Part shown: piece after piece, positions 37,731 through 48,764 of the stretch
Layout of the letters: every line of letters begins with the position of its first letter
Numbering within the stretch: the first letter of the stretch is position 1
Assembly: GCF_025698545.1 (NCBI RefSeq)
Contig: NC_068571.1
Coordinates: 45,355,733 to 45,419,732, forward strand
Source of the DNA: Gossypium raimondii
Taxonomy: Eukaryota; Streptophyta; Magnoliopsida; Malvales; Malvaceae
Direction: 5' to 3'
Length of the DNA stretch: 64,000 nt
Made by a program: the position numbers and the translations under genes
The notes under the pieces: generated by a model
What the model was told of the DNA's origin: nothing
Seen by the model: the letters and a program-made list of their open reading frames with translations, nothing else
Database searches by the model: none

Positions 37731-37940
37731 GAAGCTCCCACGTGGACGTGCTTTTGCTACAGTATCCCCCAAAAAATAATTTCGAGTAGACGTTCTGAGC
37801 AAACAGTGTCAAAAACGCTTTAAGCAGGATGCTTTGTCAGCAGAAGTACTGAAAGAAGCTCCCACGTAGACGCACATTTGCTAGTGTAACCCCTGAAAAA
37901 AGCTCCCACGTGGACACACTTTTGCTACAGTAGCGCATGG
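37731..37940 (+). promoter_or_regulatory. Three CACGTGG-type repeats upstream of the transposase
   Basis: Phrase gaagctcccacgt(g/a)gacg..cttttgcta..gta occurs at 37731, 37855 and 37898. Two copies carry CACGTGG, a G-box-like core; the middle one has CACGTAG. A TATAAATAAGG box follows at about 37950, about 80 bases before the transposase ATG at 38032. Regulatory role is an inference. Confidence 0.5.
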
Positions 37941-38031
37941 CCTGAAGCTATAAATAAGGCAAAATTTTCCCTCAGATTGCATAAGTTCCAGAAAAAAAAT
38001 TTAGAGAGACTAAGAATGATAGAAATTGAAG

Positions 38032-40884
38032 ATGAGTGAACGTATTAGTGCTGTTATTTACTATGATGGTGAGGTTTGCCACACCGAGAACGGTGTTATT
38101 TTTTATCGGAGAATACAATGCGACTAGTTTTTAACCAGAACATAGATTTGACAGAACTTCGTAAAAGAATTAGGCGTAAAATATTCGGAACGACGCCAAT
38201 GAAAGTTCTGTCTATTACGTATCGATTTTGTTCTTCTGTTGATCCGGTGACATATGACTCGTTTGACATAAAAAGTACTCGTAGCTTAAAGGCAATGGTG
38301 CAAACTCATCTCCCTAGTAGAGCACCATATATTGAGTTATATGTGCAATTTACATCGTCAAATGATGCAGTTGCGACTGGTGTTCGAGAGGTATATGCGA
38401 CCCTTGCCCGACACTCGGTTAGTGGGTTACAAAATACGGAGCAGCCCATGTTTAGTAGCGGTGTGGAATACGCAACCCTTGCACGACACTCTGTCGGTAG
38501 ATGAGACATGCACATCGGTGGGTCGATGTTTGATGCTGGAAATACATATTGGGGAATGACATCAACTTCTAGTGGTTGGCAATCTACATCCAATTTTAGA
38601 CGTTATGAAACGCTGAAAAGAAGGGATGATGTACTTCCTACGACGTCCACCGGTGAGGGGACCTTCTACGTTGCAGATGATGGTGGGTTAGAAGATGACT
38701 CTGATGTGGATCCACCTCGAGAGCCCAGGCCTGATGGTGTAGAAGTTGGATTATTTTCTGAACCAGAGCCTATTCCAACCAAACCTGAAGATGTTGAAGA
38801 GGGTCAGATGAAAAAGAAGATCCACGATTCAGGGCATACTCACCTCCAGCCCACATGCATAATGTCGATCTGTCTGCAAATGATGTTTTGGAGTTTCCAG
38901 ATCTACCACACCAGTTGCATGACCGTACAAGTTCGGTACTGAATTTGGTAATCAGTTTTCCAATAAGGATAGTTTTATTGGTGCTTTGAAATAACATAGC
39001 ATCAATAACAGCGTTAACTACCATGTCGTTAAGTCCAAAACTGATAAGTTTGAGGCGAAGTGTACAGTGCAAGATGGTACATGTTCATGGAAAATCTACG
39101 CCTCGTTGAGGAGGGTTGTGAGAGATTAAAAAGTACAAAGGTCCACAGACATGTGCTGCAGGTATAGTATTTAGGATTTTTGAATAATATTGTTATTATG
39201 TAATGTTGCATTATTTAATGTACTCTGTTTATAGGTATTTCACAAGATCATCTCAAGATGGATTTAACTATGTTAGCTAGCTTGATACTGCTCACGGTGA
39301 AGGTAGATCCCAGGACTTCAGTACTGGTGTTAATTGCCAATATTCGTAGCCACATGGGGTACACGCTCTCTTACCGCAAGGCTTGGATAGCTAAGCAGAA
39401 GGCGTTGGAGAAGATGCATAGTGGGTGGGACTCTTCATATAATGAAATATGGCAGTAGTGTCAACTGCTAAAGAGATACGTCCCAGGTTGCATAACAGAC
39501 CTTCAAACCAAACCTGCATACTACAACGACCGATCGCTATGTAGATGCCAAGTGTTCAAATGCCTGTTTTGAACCTTTAAGCAATGCCGAGACGCATTTC
39601 CATACTGTAAACTATTGGTACAAATTGACGGTACCTTTATGTTCGGTAGATATACCCATCAGCTATTGGTAGTAGTGGCACAGGATGGCAGTGGAAGAAT
39701 TCTTCCACTTGCATTTGCAATAACACCGAGGAAGTCAGCTGATGACTGGGATTTCTTTCTATCTAGGTGAAGGAGGCATGTGCGCCCCCAACCTGATATC
39801 TGTGTTATTTCAGATCGAGACACCGGCATACTAGCTGCAATCGATCGACAGGGAAGCTTATGGCAGCGCAGACACTATCGGTATTCCCTAAGGCACGTTG
39901 CTTCTAACTACTAATGGCAATATCCATCTAAGAGTGAACGACGACAAATGACCAACATGGGTATTTAGTCTCTATTAATATAATTATGTTTGTCATTTTA
40001 AATTTATTCTAATTGAAATAGGGTTATGTAATATTCGCTATGAACTTTTATTGGCAGGGTATGAAATAAATAAATATTGTTTTCATGAGATGTTGGCAGT
40101 TTTGCGTTTAATTAACGGCGAAGGCGCGGACTACCTTCGCAACATACCTTTCGAGCAGTGGGCACAAGCATACGACGGCGGCCTACGATATGGTCATATG
40201 ACCTCAAACCTAACTGAATACATAAATTTCGTTCTAAAAGGAACACGCCATCTACCGATAACATCGGTTGTACGAGAGACATATTTTCGTTTAGCGGCGC
40301 TATTTCCAAAGCTAGCAGGGAGTTATATAGGCCAGATATAGGGAGGCCATGTATGGTACAATAAGGTAGTGCAAGAAACTAACAAGGGTAAGGAGCGGGC
40401 GAACACCATGCACACAGTCTGTCACGACCGAGACAACTTATGGTTTCACGTGACAGAGTTTGACAGACCGCACCAAGGTGTTATTGGCGGGCAATATTGG
40501 GTACACTTACGAAATAAGACTTGCGACTGTGGGATGTTTGACGCACTTTGTTATCCATGCACTCATGTAATTGCAGCTTGTCAGAATCTCCGTCTGGATC
40601 CGATGAGCTATGTAGACGAAGTGTACAAATTAGAAAACATGTACAACGTTTGGAGACACGTATTCCCACCGGTCCCAGATAAACATAAGCGGTCGTCTGT
40701 ATCACTTGCTCCCTTTAAGCTGCTATTGGATAGAGAATTGCGTCGCAAACCAAAGGGTCGACCTTACTCGACTAGAATACGTACCAATATGGATATCCAA
40801 GAAACAGCCAGTCAACATAAGTTGTGCAGATGGTGTAGGAACCCAGGCCATACAAGCTGATCATGCCCAAATCGCAATAGTTGA
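38032..40884 (+). pseudogene. mudrA-like MULE transposase, broken
   Basis: A cut-and-paste transposase remnant of the Mutator superfamily. From the ATG at 38032 the frame reads MSERISAVIYYDGEV and shifts by one base in a T-run near 38098. The ubiquitin-like N-terminal region follows (LVFNQNIDLTELRKRI, then GTTPMKVLSI). At about 39000-39120 there is the DNA-binding zinc-ribbon region, and at 39600-39960 the MULE DDE core (QIDGTFMFGRYTHQLL, SADDWDFFLS, VISDRDTGILAAID). The SWIM finger is at 40500-40600 (CDCGMFDALCYPCTHVIAAC) and a CCHC knuckle sits at the end (CRWCRNPGH). Stops occur near 39456, 39770, 39910, 40338 and 40858. An intron-like gap lies near 39960-40050. The coding tail faces the PMD gene. 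Confidence 0.85.
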
Positions 40885-41223
40885 ACTAGATTGTAAAAAA
40901 CTTGGTATTAATTATTATTTTTGCAAATCAAAAACTGGTATAAATATTCAAAATATTGACTTATATAAAAGAAAATCTATTTTATTAAAAATTAATCTAG
41001 TAAATTGCAATTACTTTATTCAAAACAACGTTTTATTTTATTCAATGAAATAATATAGAAATATTCAACATAAGGCAAAATTTAAAAGAATTTCTATTAT
41101 ATTAAAAATTTAAAAGTAAATTTCTATTTTAGTACATGAAATAATATAGAAGAATTTCTATTTTATTACATCAAATAATATCAAATTATTCAAAATATTT
41201 GTACAAATATATTCATATAAAAA
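40885..41223. other. Spacer between the two convergent MULE genes
   Basis: AT-rich, with a repeated phrase 'agaatttctattttatta' at 41080-41170. No coding capacity; expected to hold the 3' ends of both genes. Confidence 0.5.
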
Positions 41224-41996
41224 TCAATCTCCGTGCCCTCCGGATTCAGTGCCATATGGCGGCCGTCGACGATTACGCGCTGGATTCCTCCTTTGTCCAC
41301 TTCCTACTGGGTTGTGGTTGCTCATGGAATTATGGTTCTCGGTAGGGATCCGTTGTCGGTGTTGGGATGATTAGCCATCTTGATAGAATAGTGACTGTGG
41401 AGGTGTTTGCATCACCAACGGCGAAGCTGTTTGAAACCCATACGGTGATGGAGATCGGTAAAAAGAAGAGCTCCCAAACGACCCCTCTTACGATCTCTCA
41501 TGCGACGCTGGCATATACATCGGTGGTCCATTCGGCGTAACGAAAAATAGAGATGAACCTGGCCATGGACTCTAACCTGTCATAGGACTCAAAAAAGGAA
41601 ACATATAAGGGTTAGGATATATAAAAGGGTTAGGATACGCCCTTGGCATCATCGAAAAAGGTTGTACGTGGGCATCGTCAGTTGAACTGTTGGGTTAGGT
41701 GACTGTGTCGGTGCTCTCACTGGGCCTGGTGATTGAATGGTCGCTGATGATGGGCTAGGTGAATGTCTGGGCCTCATTGATGGGCCTGCATCGTCGTCCA
41801 TTCGTATTGGATTTAAAGGCTACGTCGTTCCCTTTGGACACGTAATTGCCATTACCTCTCCTCTACTGATAGTAAATATGGCTTGCCATAGATCCTAAAC
41901 CATGGCATGTATTGGCACGCACGCTAACTCCGGAACGATGATCGGTTCCCGATTAGGTATATAATCATACCGATCTTCCTACATTTGGATGTAGTA

Positions 41997-44904
41997 TGTA
42001 ACACCCCTTACCCGTATCCAACACCGGAATAGGGTACGAGGCATTACCAAAACACATACACTTGTAAACGTATTTAACCGAGTTATAAAATTTCATCAAA
42101 ATTAAAACTTTCAAAATAATTAACATGTTTCTATAACTTTTCACAATATATCCTCAAAATATTATAATCATAATAATTAGGGCTCATGAGACCCGATACA
42201 TACTCATGCAATTTAATGCTTCATTTCCATTTCATTCAATTCACAATTTCTCATGCTCATAATTTAAATCATATCACTAGCAATTTCTATTTAATTCACA
42301 TACAATTCAATGACATCAAGTTCAAAACTAATACGTATTTACCATTTAACTCAATGTTTATTGATTATACCATTCAATAACACATTTATGAAATTCTCAA
42401 TTTTGCAATGAAAATATCACTTTAGTTTGAATAACAACATCGTCCTGATATAAATACGCACCACTTATCCATTTACTTTAATTCTTTTGGGCCCATTTGT
42501 CACTTACCATCCTTAATCAAATTAGGGAACGGTCACGGAAAATTGAGTACTTCACTTTCACTTTGCCATAGTATAACTATGGTCTTACGTATGATCACTT
42601 ATCACTTTGTTTCTTGATCAGATAAGTGTAACCACTTATCACTTTGCCACTTGATCAGATAAGTGTAGCACTTATCACTTTGTCACTTGATCAGATAAGT
42701 GTAGCTAAAGCTACCACTTATCACTTTGTCTCTTGATCAGATAAGTTTAGCACTTATCACTTTGTCACTTGATCAGATAAGTGTAACCACTTATCACTTT
42801 ATTTCGTGATCAGATAAGTGTAACCACTTATCACTTTGTTTCGTGATCAGATAAGTGTAGCTAAAGCTACCACTTATCACTTTTCACTTGATCGAAGTAC
42901 TCAAACCGCTGCTCCACTCAATTTGACCATTTATTCATATATCGCTTACCAACATGTGTTAATTCATAAACCATTCATGACATTATTTCATGCCACATCA
43001 TATATTGAATATACCATACACACATACTATAAAACTTTCTTTTCACACATGCCATGACCAATAATGCACAAATATAAGTATAATTCATATTTCATCGCTT
43101 ATCAATTAAAATCAAGTATATGACCAATTATACACAAATCATTCATATATTTCCCAATTTTCCTCCTCCTCCTCTCCATTCCACATCCTTAATGTGTATA
43201 ACACACTTAACAACATTAACCATAATTTCAATATTCACTAACATATATATATTCAGAGCTGTTTATCCGAGTCAGAGTCACTAAATTATTTTTATGTCAG
43301 AGTCACTAAATTATTTTTATCTGGAGCTACAGAGCTCCAAATTAAGATCCGTTAATTTTCCCTAAAACTAGACTCACATATCTTCATACCATAAAATTTT
43401 CAGAATTTTTGGTTCAGCCAAATAGTACAGTTTATTCTTTAAAGTTTTCCTGTTTTGCTGTCTGACAGTTCCGACCACTCTTCACTAAAAATTAATTATC
43501 TCATTGTACAGAATTTGGATAATGTTTTCGTTTGTTTATTCTAAAAATAGACTCATTAAGGATTCTAACTATATAAATTATAACTCATAATCATTTTTTT
43601 ACAATTTTTAATGATTTTCCAAAGTCAGAACAGGGGAACCCGAATTCATTCTGACCTTGTCTCACAAAATCTATTATATCTCATGATTTACAATTCCATT
43701 GCTCACACCATTTATTTTATAAGAAACTAGACTCAATAAGCTTTAGTTTCATATTTTATTCATCCTCTAATTCAATTTCTACAATTTTGGTGATTTTCAA
43801 AGTTACACTACTGCTGCTGTCCAAAACTGCTTTAGTGCAAAATGTTGATTTCCATTTTGCCCCAAATTTCACAGTTTATACAATTCGGTCCTTTCTCAAT
43901 TAACCCCTCAATTAATCTAATTTTCTCAATTAATACTTTACCTAGACATTATAAGCTGTTACACAACTATTGGAATTCAGAATTTCCACATATAACTCTA
44001 TCTTCAAACTCTTTTACTATTAGGTCCCAACATTCACTTTCTATTCAATTCTTTCAATAAAATCAGCATATGAACAATTTAAAGCTCCAATTTCATGATA
44101 AATCATCATATAGTTCCAGCACATATTCATATCAACTTTCAACTTCTTTCATAAAATCAAAACTAATGAATTTAACAAGTGGGCCTAGTTGTAAAAGTCA
44201 TAAAAATACAAAATTTCAAGAAATAGTCAAGAATTAAACTTACTTGTAATAAAAATATGAAGACCAGCTTGAAGAAGCCTTTCCATGGTGTTTTAGCTGA
44301 TGAGAATTCAGAAAAATGAAGAGAAATCTAGATAATTCCACTTTGGTCCTAACTTTATTAAGCAATTTTGCAATATTCCAATTTTGCCCTTAATTCTCTT
44401 TACTTTCTGCTGATTTCATGCCCTGCCGTCCAGCCCAAATAGGCCTTGGGTCTATTTTCCTTTAAGCCCTCTTCCTTTTATCATTTAAGCTATTTAATCA
44501 TTTCCTATAATTTTGCATTTGTTACAATTTAGTCCTTTTGTTCAATTAATTATCGAACTTTAAAATTTCTTAACGAAACTTTAATACTAACTTTTAACAC
44601 TCCATAAATATTTATAAAATATTTATGGCTCGGTTTAAAATCCCGAGGTCTTGATACCTCATTTCGATTCTAATTATTTTAATATTTATTTCTAGTGCAC
44701 TATTCACTATTTCAAAAATTTTCCTAACTTCACATTTAACTTATACTCACTAAATTAATAATATTTTCTACCCATTTGTCGAATTTAGTGATCTCGAATC
44801 ACCGTTCCGACACCTCTGAAAATTCAAGCCATTACATTTTTTTTTCGTCGGATTTGTGGTCCCGAAACCACTGTTCCGACTAGGCCTAAAATCGGGCTAT
44901 TACA
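41997..44904 (+). mobile_element. Solo Ty3/gypsy LTR, 2.9 kb, with 5-bp target duplication
   Basis: Begins TGTAACACCCCTTACCCG and ends GGGCTATTACA, the TG...CA ends expected of an LTR. TAGTA lies directly on both sides (41992-41996 and 44905-44909). The flanking sequence on both sides belongs to the same PMD exon. No gag-pol coding sequence, primer site or second LTR was found, so this is a solo LTR, the usual product of LTR-LTR recombination. It is large for an LTR and contains a tandem hairpin array at 42596-42898. The style matches abundant cotton gypsy LTRs (inference). Confidence 0.85.
42596..42898 (+). repeat. Tandem array of about 7.7 hairpin-forming units
   Basis: Units of 36-37 bp begin at 42596, 42633, 42669, 42715, 42751, 42788, 42825 and 42871 (the last one cut short). 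Each starts CACTTATCACTTT and ends TGATCAGATAAGTG, so CACTTATC and GATAAGTG are perfect inverted arms within every unit, with the palindrome TGATCA inside. Two units carry a 10-base extension, giving the near-palindrome GTAGCTAAAGCTAC. GATAAG is also a plant GATA/I-box core. Confidence 0.85.
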
Positions 44905-46559
44905 TAGTATGACCAGAATCTCGGCCAATCCGTATGCAATTGTCGTAGGTCGATTTTGTGATGATCATCAAACACCTCAGGTTGTACGGGAATCGGTTGT
45001 CGGAATCCAAATTGCCGTAATACTCTGTCCGACTGGTGCATCTCCACGGTCGCATAGTTGACCAATGCAACTTTCACATACCAAGCGTTTAGAATTTGGA
45101 GGTACTCATTCGGAATTATTGCCCGAATTACCAGATCGTCGTATGGTTTCCATTGAAACTATATGAACATGATGCGTATATTAGTTATATACATAATACA
45201 TAATACTAAATACTAAATACTAAATACCAATCGACTAGCTCATGATGGAATATCAATTTTATTTAATACTTACTTGTGCTTCAAACTGTTGGTCTAATAG
45301 AAGCCGTATATCTTCAAGAGAGCTAGGCAATCCAGCATAACTTGCTGGATGATTCCATCTAATTAAATAAATTTTTAGCATGCTATTATATTTTTAATCT
45401 ACATAATAGTTGTAAAATCTAATATAAAATTTAACTCGTTATAAGTGGGAATGTATATGGGTGGTCCACTCGAGGACATAAAAATAGAAAGCGAAACCGT
45501 GCCCATGACTGCAGTAGTGACAGGCAACCTCAGATTTTCGCTTTACTTGGTCACGTCGCCCCGCACATCTCCCGGTTCAATGTGGCTAAAACGGCAGACC
45601 CCCAACTCAATTCACTAGATGCTCTAAAATCAGCGAGTTTCAGCAGTCATTTTAGATGTACGAGGTTCCGTGACAAGTCCGACATCAGATAACCTCCAAT
45701 TATCTGAAGAATGTATGCCTGAATATATCAGATTCTTTCTAGTTCGGTTGAATCATCATCCGGATTCGGGAATGTGTCTCGTAACCAGCCCATCTCGATC
45801 TGACCTCCATTAATATTTTCCGGAATAGTGCCCAAAAGCTCATAGCATACCGCTCCTCAATCGCCAGATTGAACAGACCTAGTGACTGGGTACCTGTCCA
45901 CCAGCAATCCCAATTGCAGATTGGCATCTTCCAAAGTGATAGTGCACTCTCCACATAGAAGATGGAATGTGTGCGTCTCGGGTCTCCACCTCTCAATCAA
46001 CACACTGATAAGTTTTGGGTCCAACTTGCATCTCCGGCCTACCGTCGCCACGTGCCAAAAACTCGCTTCCCGCAGGTAATTCTCTACCAACGGTGATGGA
46101 GGGCCATGCATATTACGGATATAGCATTGCAATATCCGATCTACAGACTTTTATAACAAATAATAAATTAATAATTATTTAAAATTGCATAAATAAAAAA
46201 ATCTTAAATAATATTTAAAAATTAAATTTAACACTTACCATTTTTATTTGTTCGACGAATATGTGCTTGTCATCAAGACGAATCAATTCTCCGGCTATTG
46301 CTAAATTCGTACAAATTTTTACGATTTAAAAAAAATTCAAAAAAATAAAATTTAAAACTTTTTTAAAAATAATTAAAAGATTAAAGCTCTTTTAAATAGG
46401 AATTTGAGAGGAAATTATGAGCAAATTGAGAGGAATTTGAGAGAATATTAGAGAGAATATTAGAGAAAGGATTTAGTTGTGAAAAAAAATGAAAGGGGGA
46501 TTTTATATATACTTTTTACCGTTAGGGGGTCACCAACGGTCAAAAAAATAGCCGTTGGT

Positions 46560-46809
46560 ACTGTTCACGCGCAGGCAAAACGCGTCCTCAGGGGAGCGCT
46601 TACGTGGCAGGAAAACGCGTCTTTGAGGGCGCGCTTTTGGTCCACGTAGGCAAAGTGCTTCCTTGAAGAAGCGTTTTTCTGCCACGTCCCCTGACATCTC
46701 GCTGACATAGACGTACTTTCGGGGAATTGGGCCATTCCGGCAATTAATTTATTACCGGGCACATTCCAGTAATTTTTAAAAAAAATGGGCTTTTTTTAGT
46801 GTTTTGCCC
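46560..46809 (-). repeat. Right terminal inverted repeat of the MULE
   Basis: Inverted partner of 37044-37290, ending TTTTGCCC at 46809. It shares the ggggacgtggcagaaaaacgc and ccggaatggccca blocks, with substitutions and small gaps. Confidence 0.85.
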
Positions 46810-46818
46810 AAAAAGAAA

Positions 46819-48764
46819 GGAAGGATTTAGAAAAGAAGTAAGATACTTTATATTATAAATTGGCTTAATGCACACTTTAGTCCTTGAAGTATACTACTTG
46901 TCCCACTTCAGTCTTTAAAGTTTTTTTGGCCTACTTCAGTCCCTAACATTATCAAATGTTCCCAGTTTAGTACTTTGGAAGTTAAAAACTAACGCCAAGA
47001 TATTCAGGCAATCATACACTGCCACATGTCATATGATGACATCATCATTTGAAAAATCTTTTAAAAAGGCAAAAAATTCTAAAAATGATTAAAATAGATT
47101 TTTTTATAAAATTACAAAAAACAATATAAAATATTTAAAAAATTAATAAAATTTACTAATTTTTTAAAAAATATTAGAAATTTTAAAATTATAAAATGTA
47201 ACAATTTAATAACGTTAGTGATTATTATGTAACTTTTGAAAGTTAGGTGAGTGAAATGTAATTTTAAACAAAATTTAGGGATAATTGATGTAGTTTACCC
47301 TAAATTGAAATCAAAACAAATTTCTTTAAAAAGAAATCAAAACAAAAATTGATAATTACAATTTGCCCACTTTCTTACAAGTTTTCAAATTTCTGGCTCT
47401 CGGCCGCGTTTCATGCGTCTCCCCCTCTTTAAGATTCCTCCAAAAAAAAAAAAAACTTGCACACACTCAATTTTTTTCCTTAGATTTTCATTTTTGTAGT
47501 TTTTGAACTTCAGTTTCTCTTAACTTGTTCAAGATTTTTTCTGCATTTACGTTTCTGCAGGTACTCCCCCAGTTCTGTTCTTTTTCTTTCTTTCTTTCGT
47601 TGTTTGTCTTGATTTCTAAATATGGATTGTTTTAATTTCCTCGCATGTTCTTATTCAAACAAATCCAACTTTCAGGTTAACCAAACAAAACACAGTTTCC
47701 CTTTCCTCTTTTTGTTGTAATTTTTGTCTTTTTATGTCCTTTTTTTCTTTTCAAAATTTGAGCACTCCTACTTATCATATCTTGAATTCTTTATGAGATT
47801 GTTTTTTTTTCTTTATTTGTTTTGATGTTTGCTTCATGGGTTTCTCTGTTGCTTCGATATTTGGTTGCCTGCCGTGGAAACTGAGGGAATTTTTTTTTCC
47901 CTTTTTTCCTTCTTTGTTGATCTCTGGGTACTTTATAAAGTGATGAAAATTTTGAAGTAAACTAAGTTTAACTCGTCTTCGATCATAAAAAAGGGATTCT
48001 AATTATGGGGTATTGCTGTTCTTGATTGCATTAATTTGTTTGTGATTCATGATCTAGTTCTAGTTCTTAGTCTTGTGGCTTTTGGCCTTCTGGATCCCTT
48101 TCAAGTCCCTTTTATCAAGTATTACATAAATAACCTTTCCCCTCTCGTAATGTTTTTTTAGGAGGAAGAGTTGAAAGAAATTTGCTTCATCAAGTTAACC
48201 TTTTCTTCTTTTAAAGAATTTTTGGAAGTTGAGTTCCATTATCTTCCTGGTTACTTCACCTTTGGTATTAGATATTAATGGATATATTGTTACTTACTGA
48301 ATTTGTTGTATTTCTGTCTTATATCTCCTATGTTGATCCGATTCTTCATTTTGCTTAAGGTATCTTTCTCCAGACATATCTGGGCATAAGCATGGGTATA
48401 TGACTCGAAAAAATTTGAACATAGATGTGTGAGACAAATACCCGTGTCCAACACTCGAACCCGAGTGAGTAGTATATTATATGTCTATATTTCTTTGTTT
48501 CTATGTTGTTTTCTTGAAGTATCCTTGTCCAGCACATATTCAGACATAAGTAAGGGTATATGACTTGAAAGGATTGAATATGCACTTGTAAAATAAATAC
48601 TCATATTCGACACTAATATACAGATTTGATTGTCACGTGATGTCCATATCTCTTTGCTGCTATGTTGTAATTTGTGATGGTTGATTGCTTTGCAGATTAA
48701 ATAAAATTTGACTTTTTCCTATCAACTGCTTGTTCAAGTAGCACTTTTTTAACTCATTAAAAGA
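46819..48764 (+). promoter_or_regulatory. SNAP33 upstream region, leader exon and leader intron
   Basis: 46863-47000 holds a worn repeat (ggcttaatgcacactttagtcc). Pyrimidine-rich DNA at about 47395-47560 (ctccccctctttaag, ttcagtttctctt) looks like a 5' UTR exon ending TTTCTGCAG|GTACTC at 47560. A 1.13-kb leader intron then runs to TTGCTTTGCAG at 48695, leaving a short second leader exon before the ATG at 48765. The intron contains a tandem duplication at 48358-48690. Leader structure is inferred from splice signals only. Confidence 0.5.
48358..48690 (+). repeat. Tandem duplication (about 160 bp) in the SNAP33 leader intron
   Basis: Two diverged copies, each containing gtatc(t/c)tt(t/g)(c/t)cag, acata..cataag.a.gggtatatgact.gaaa and tatt/ctttg(t/c)t(t/g)ctatgttgt. 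The phrase ataccc(g/a)t...cacact near the end of copy 1 is shared, inverted, with the LRR-gene intron at 57350-57480 and resembles the repeats at 34370-34470. Confidence 0.55.

Larger units (their letters stand above)
41224..46310 (-). pseudogene. Plant mobile domain (PMD, MAIN/MAIL-type) gene carried by the MULE, broken
   Basis: Read on the minus strand. The first piece, 46310-46239, encodes NLAIAGELIRLDDKHIFVEQ with no ATG and a good donor. The second starts at 46147 (SVDRILQCYIRNMHGPPSP, ASFWHVATVGRRCKLDPKLI, ERWRPETHTFHLLCGE, TITLEDANLQLGL) and runs to about 45435 with five stops, mostly TGA. The third is 45358-45274 (WNHPASYAGLPSSLEDIRLL), the fourth 45158-44905 (VNYATVEMHQSDRVLRQFGF). 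It then resumes after the solo LTR from 41996 (RYDYIPNREPIIVPELAC) to a Pro/Ser-rich tail ending near GQRRNPARNRRRPPYGTES. The PMD fold is known from MAIN/MAIL1 genome-stability proteins and from transposons. Function here is lost. Confidence 0.85.
37035..46818. mobile_element. Mutator-like element (MULE), 9.77 kb, with transposase and PMD genes
   Basis: The element body is 37044-46809. The left end (GGGCAAATTACATATAAAAG...) and the inverted right end (GGGCAAAACACTAAAAAAAG... on the minus strand) align for roughly 230-250 bp, sharing for example CCGGTAAATAATTATTTACCGGAATGGCC-like and GATGTCAGGGGA(T/C)GTGGCAGAAAAACGC blocks. The flanks GAAAAGAAA (37035-37043) and AAAAAGAAA (46810-46818) form a 9-bp target duplication with one mismatch, as expected for Mutator. 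Inside: a mudrA-like transposase pseudogene (plus), a PMD gene remnant (minus) and, within that, a solo gypsy LTR. Both genes have stops, so the copy is not self-mobile. Confidence 0.9.

Noticed and set aside
42596..42898. Repeat array with regular spacing that could look like a CRISPR array
   Set aside because: There are no unique spacers. The units are directly adjacent, self-complementary and lie in a plant LTR.
46863..47260. Second fold-back element upstream of SNAP33
   Set aside because: The phrases looked similar to those at 60000-60240, but the arms do not pair convincingly.
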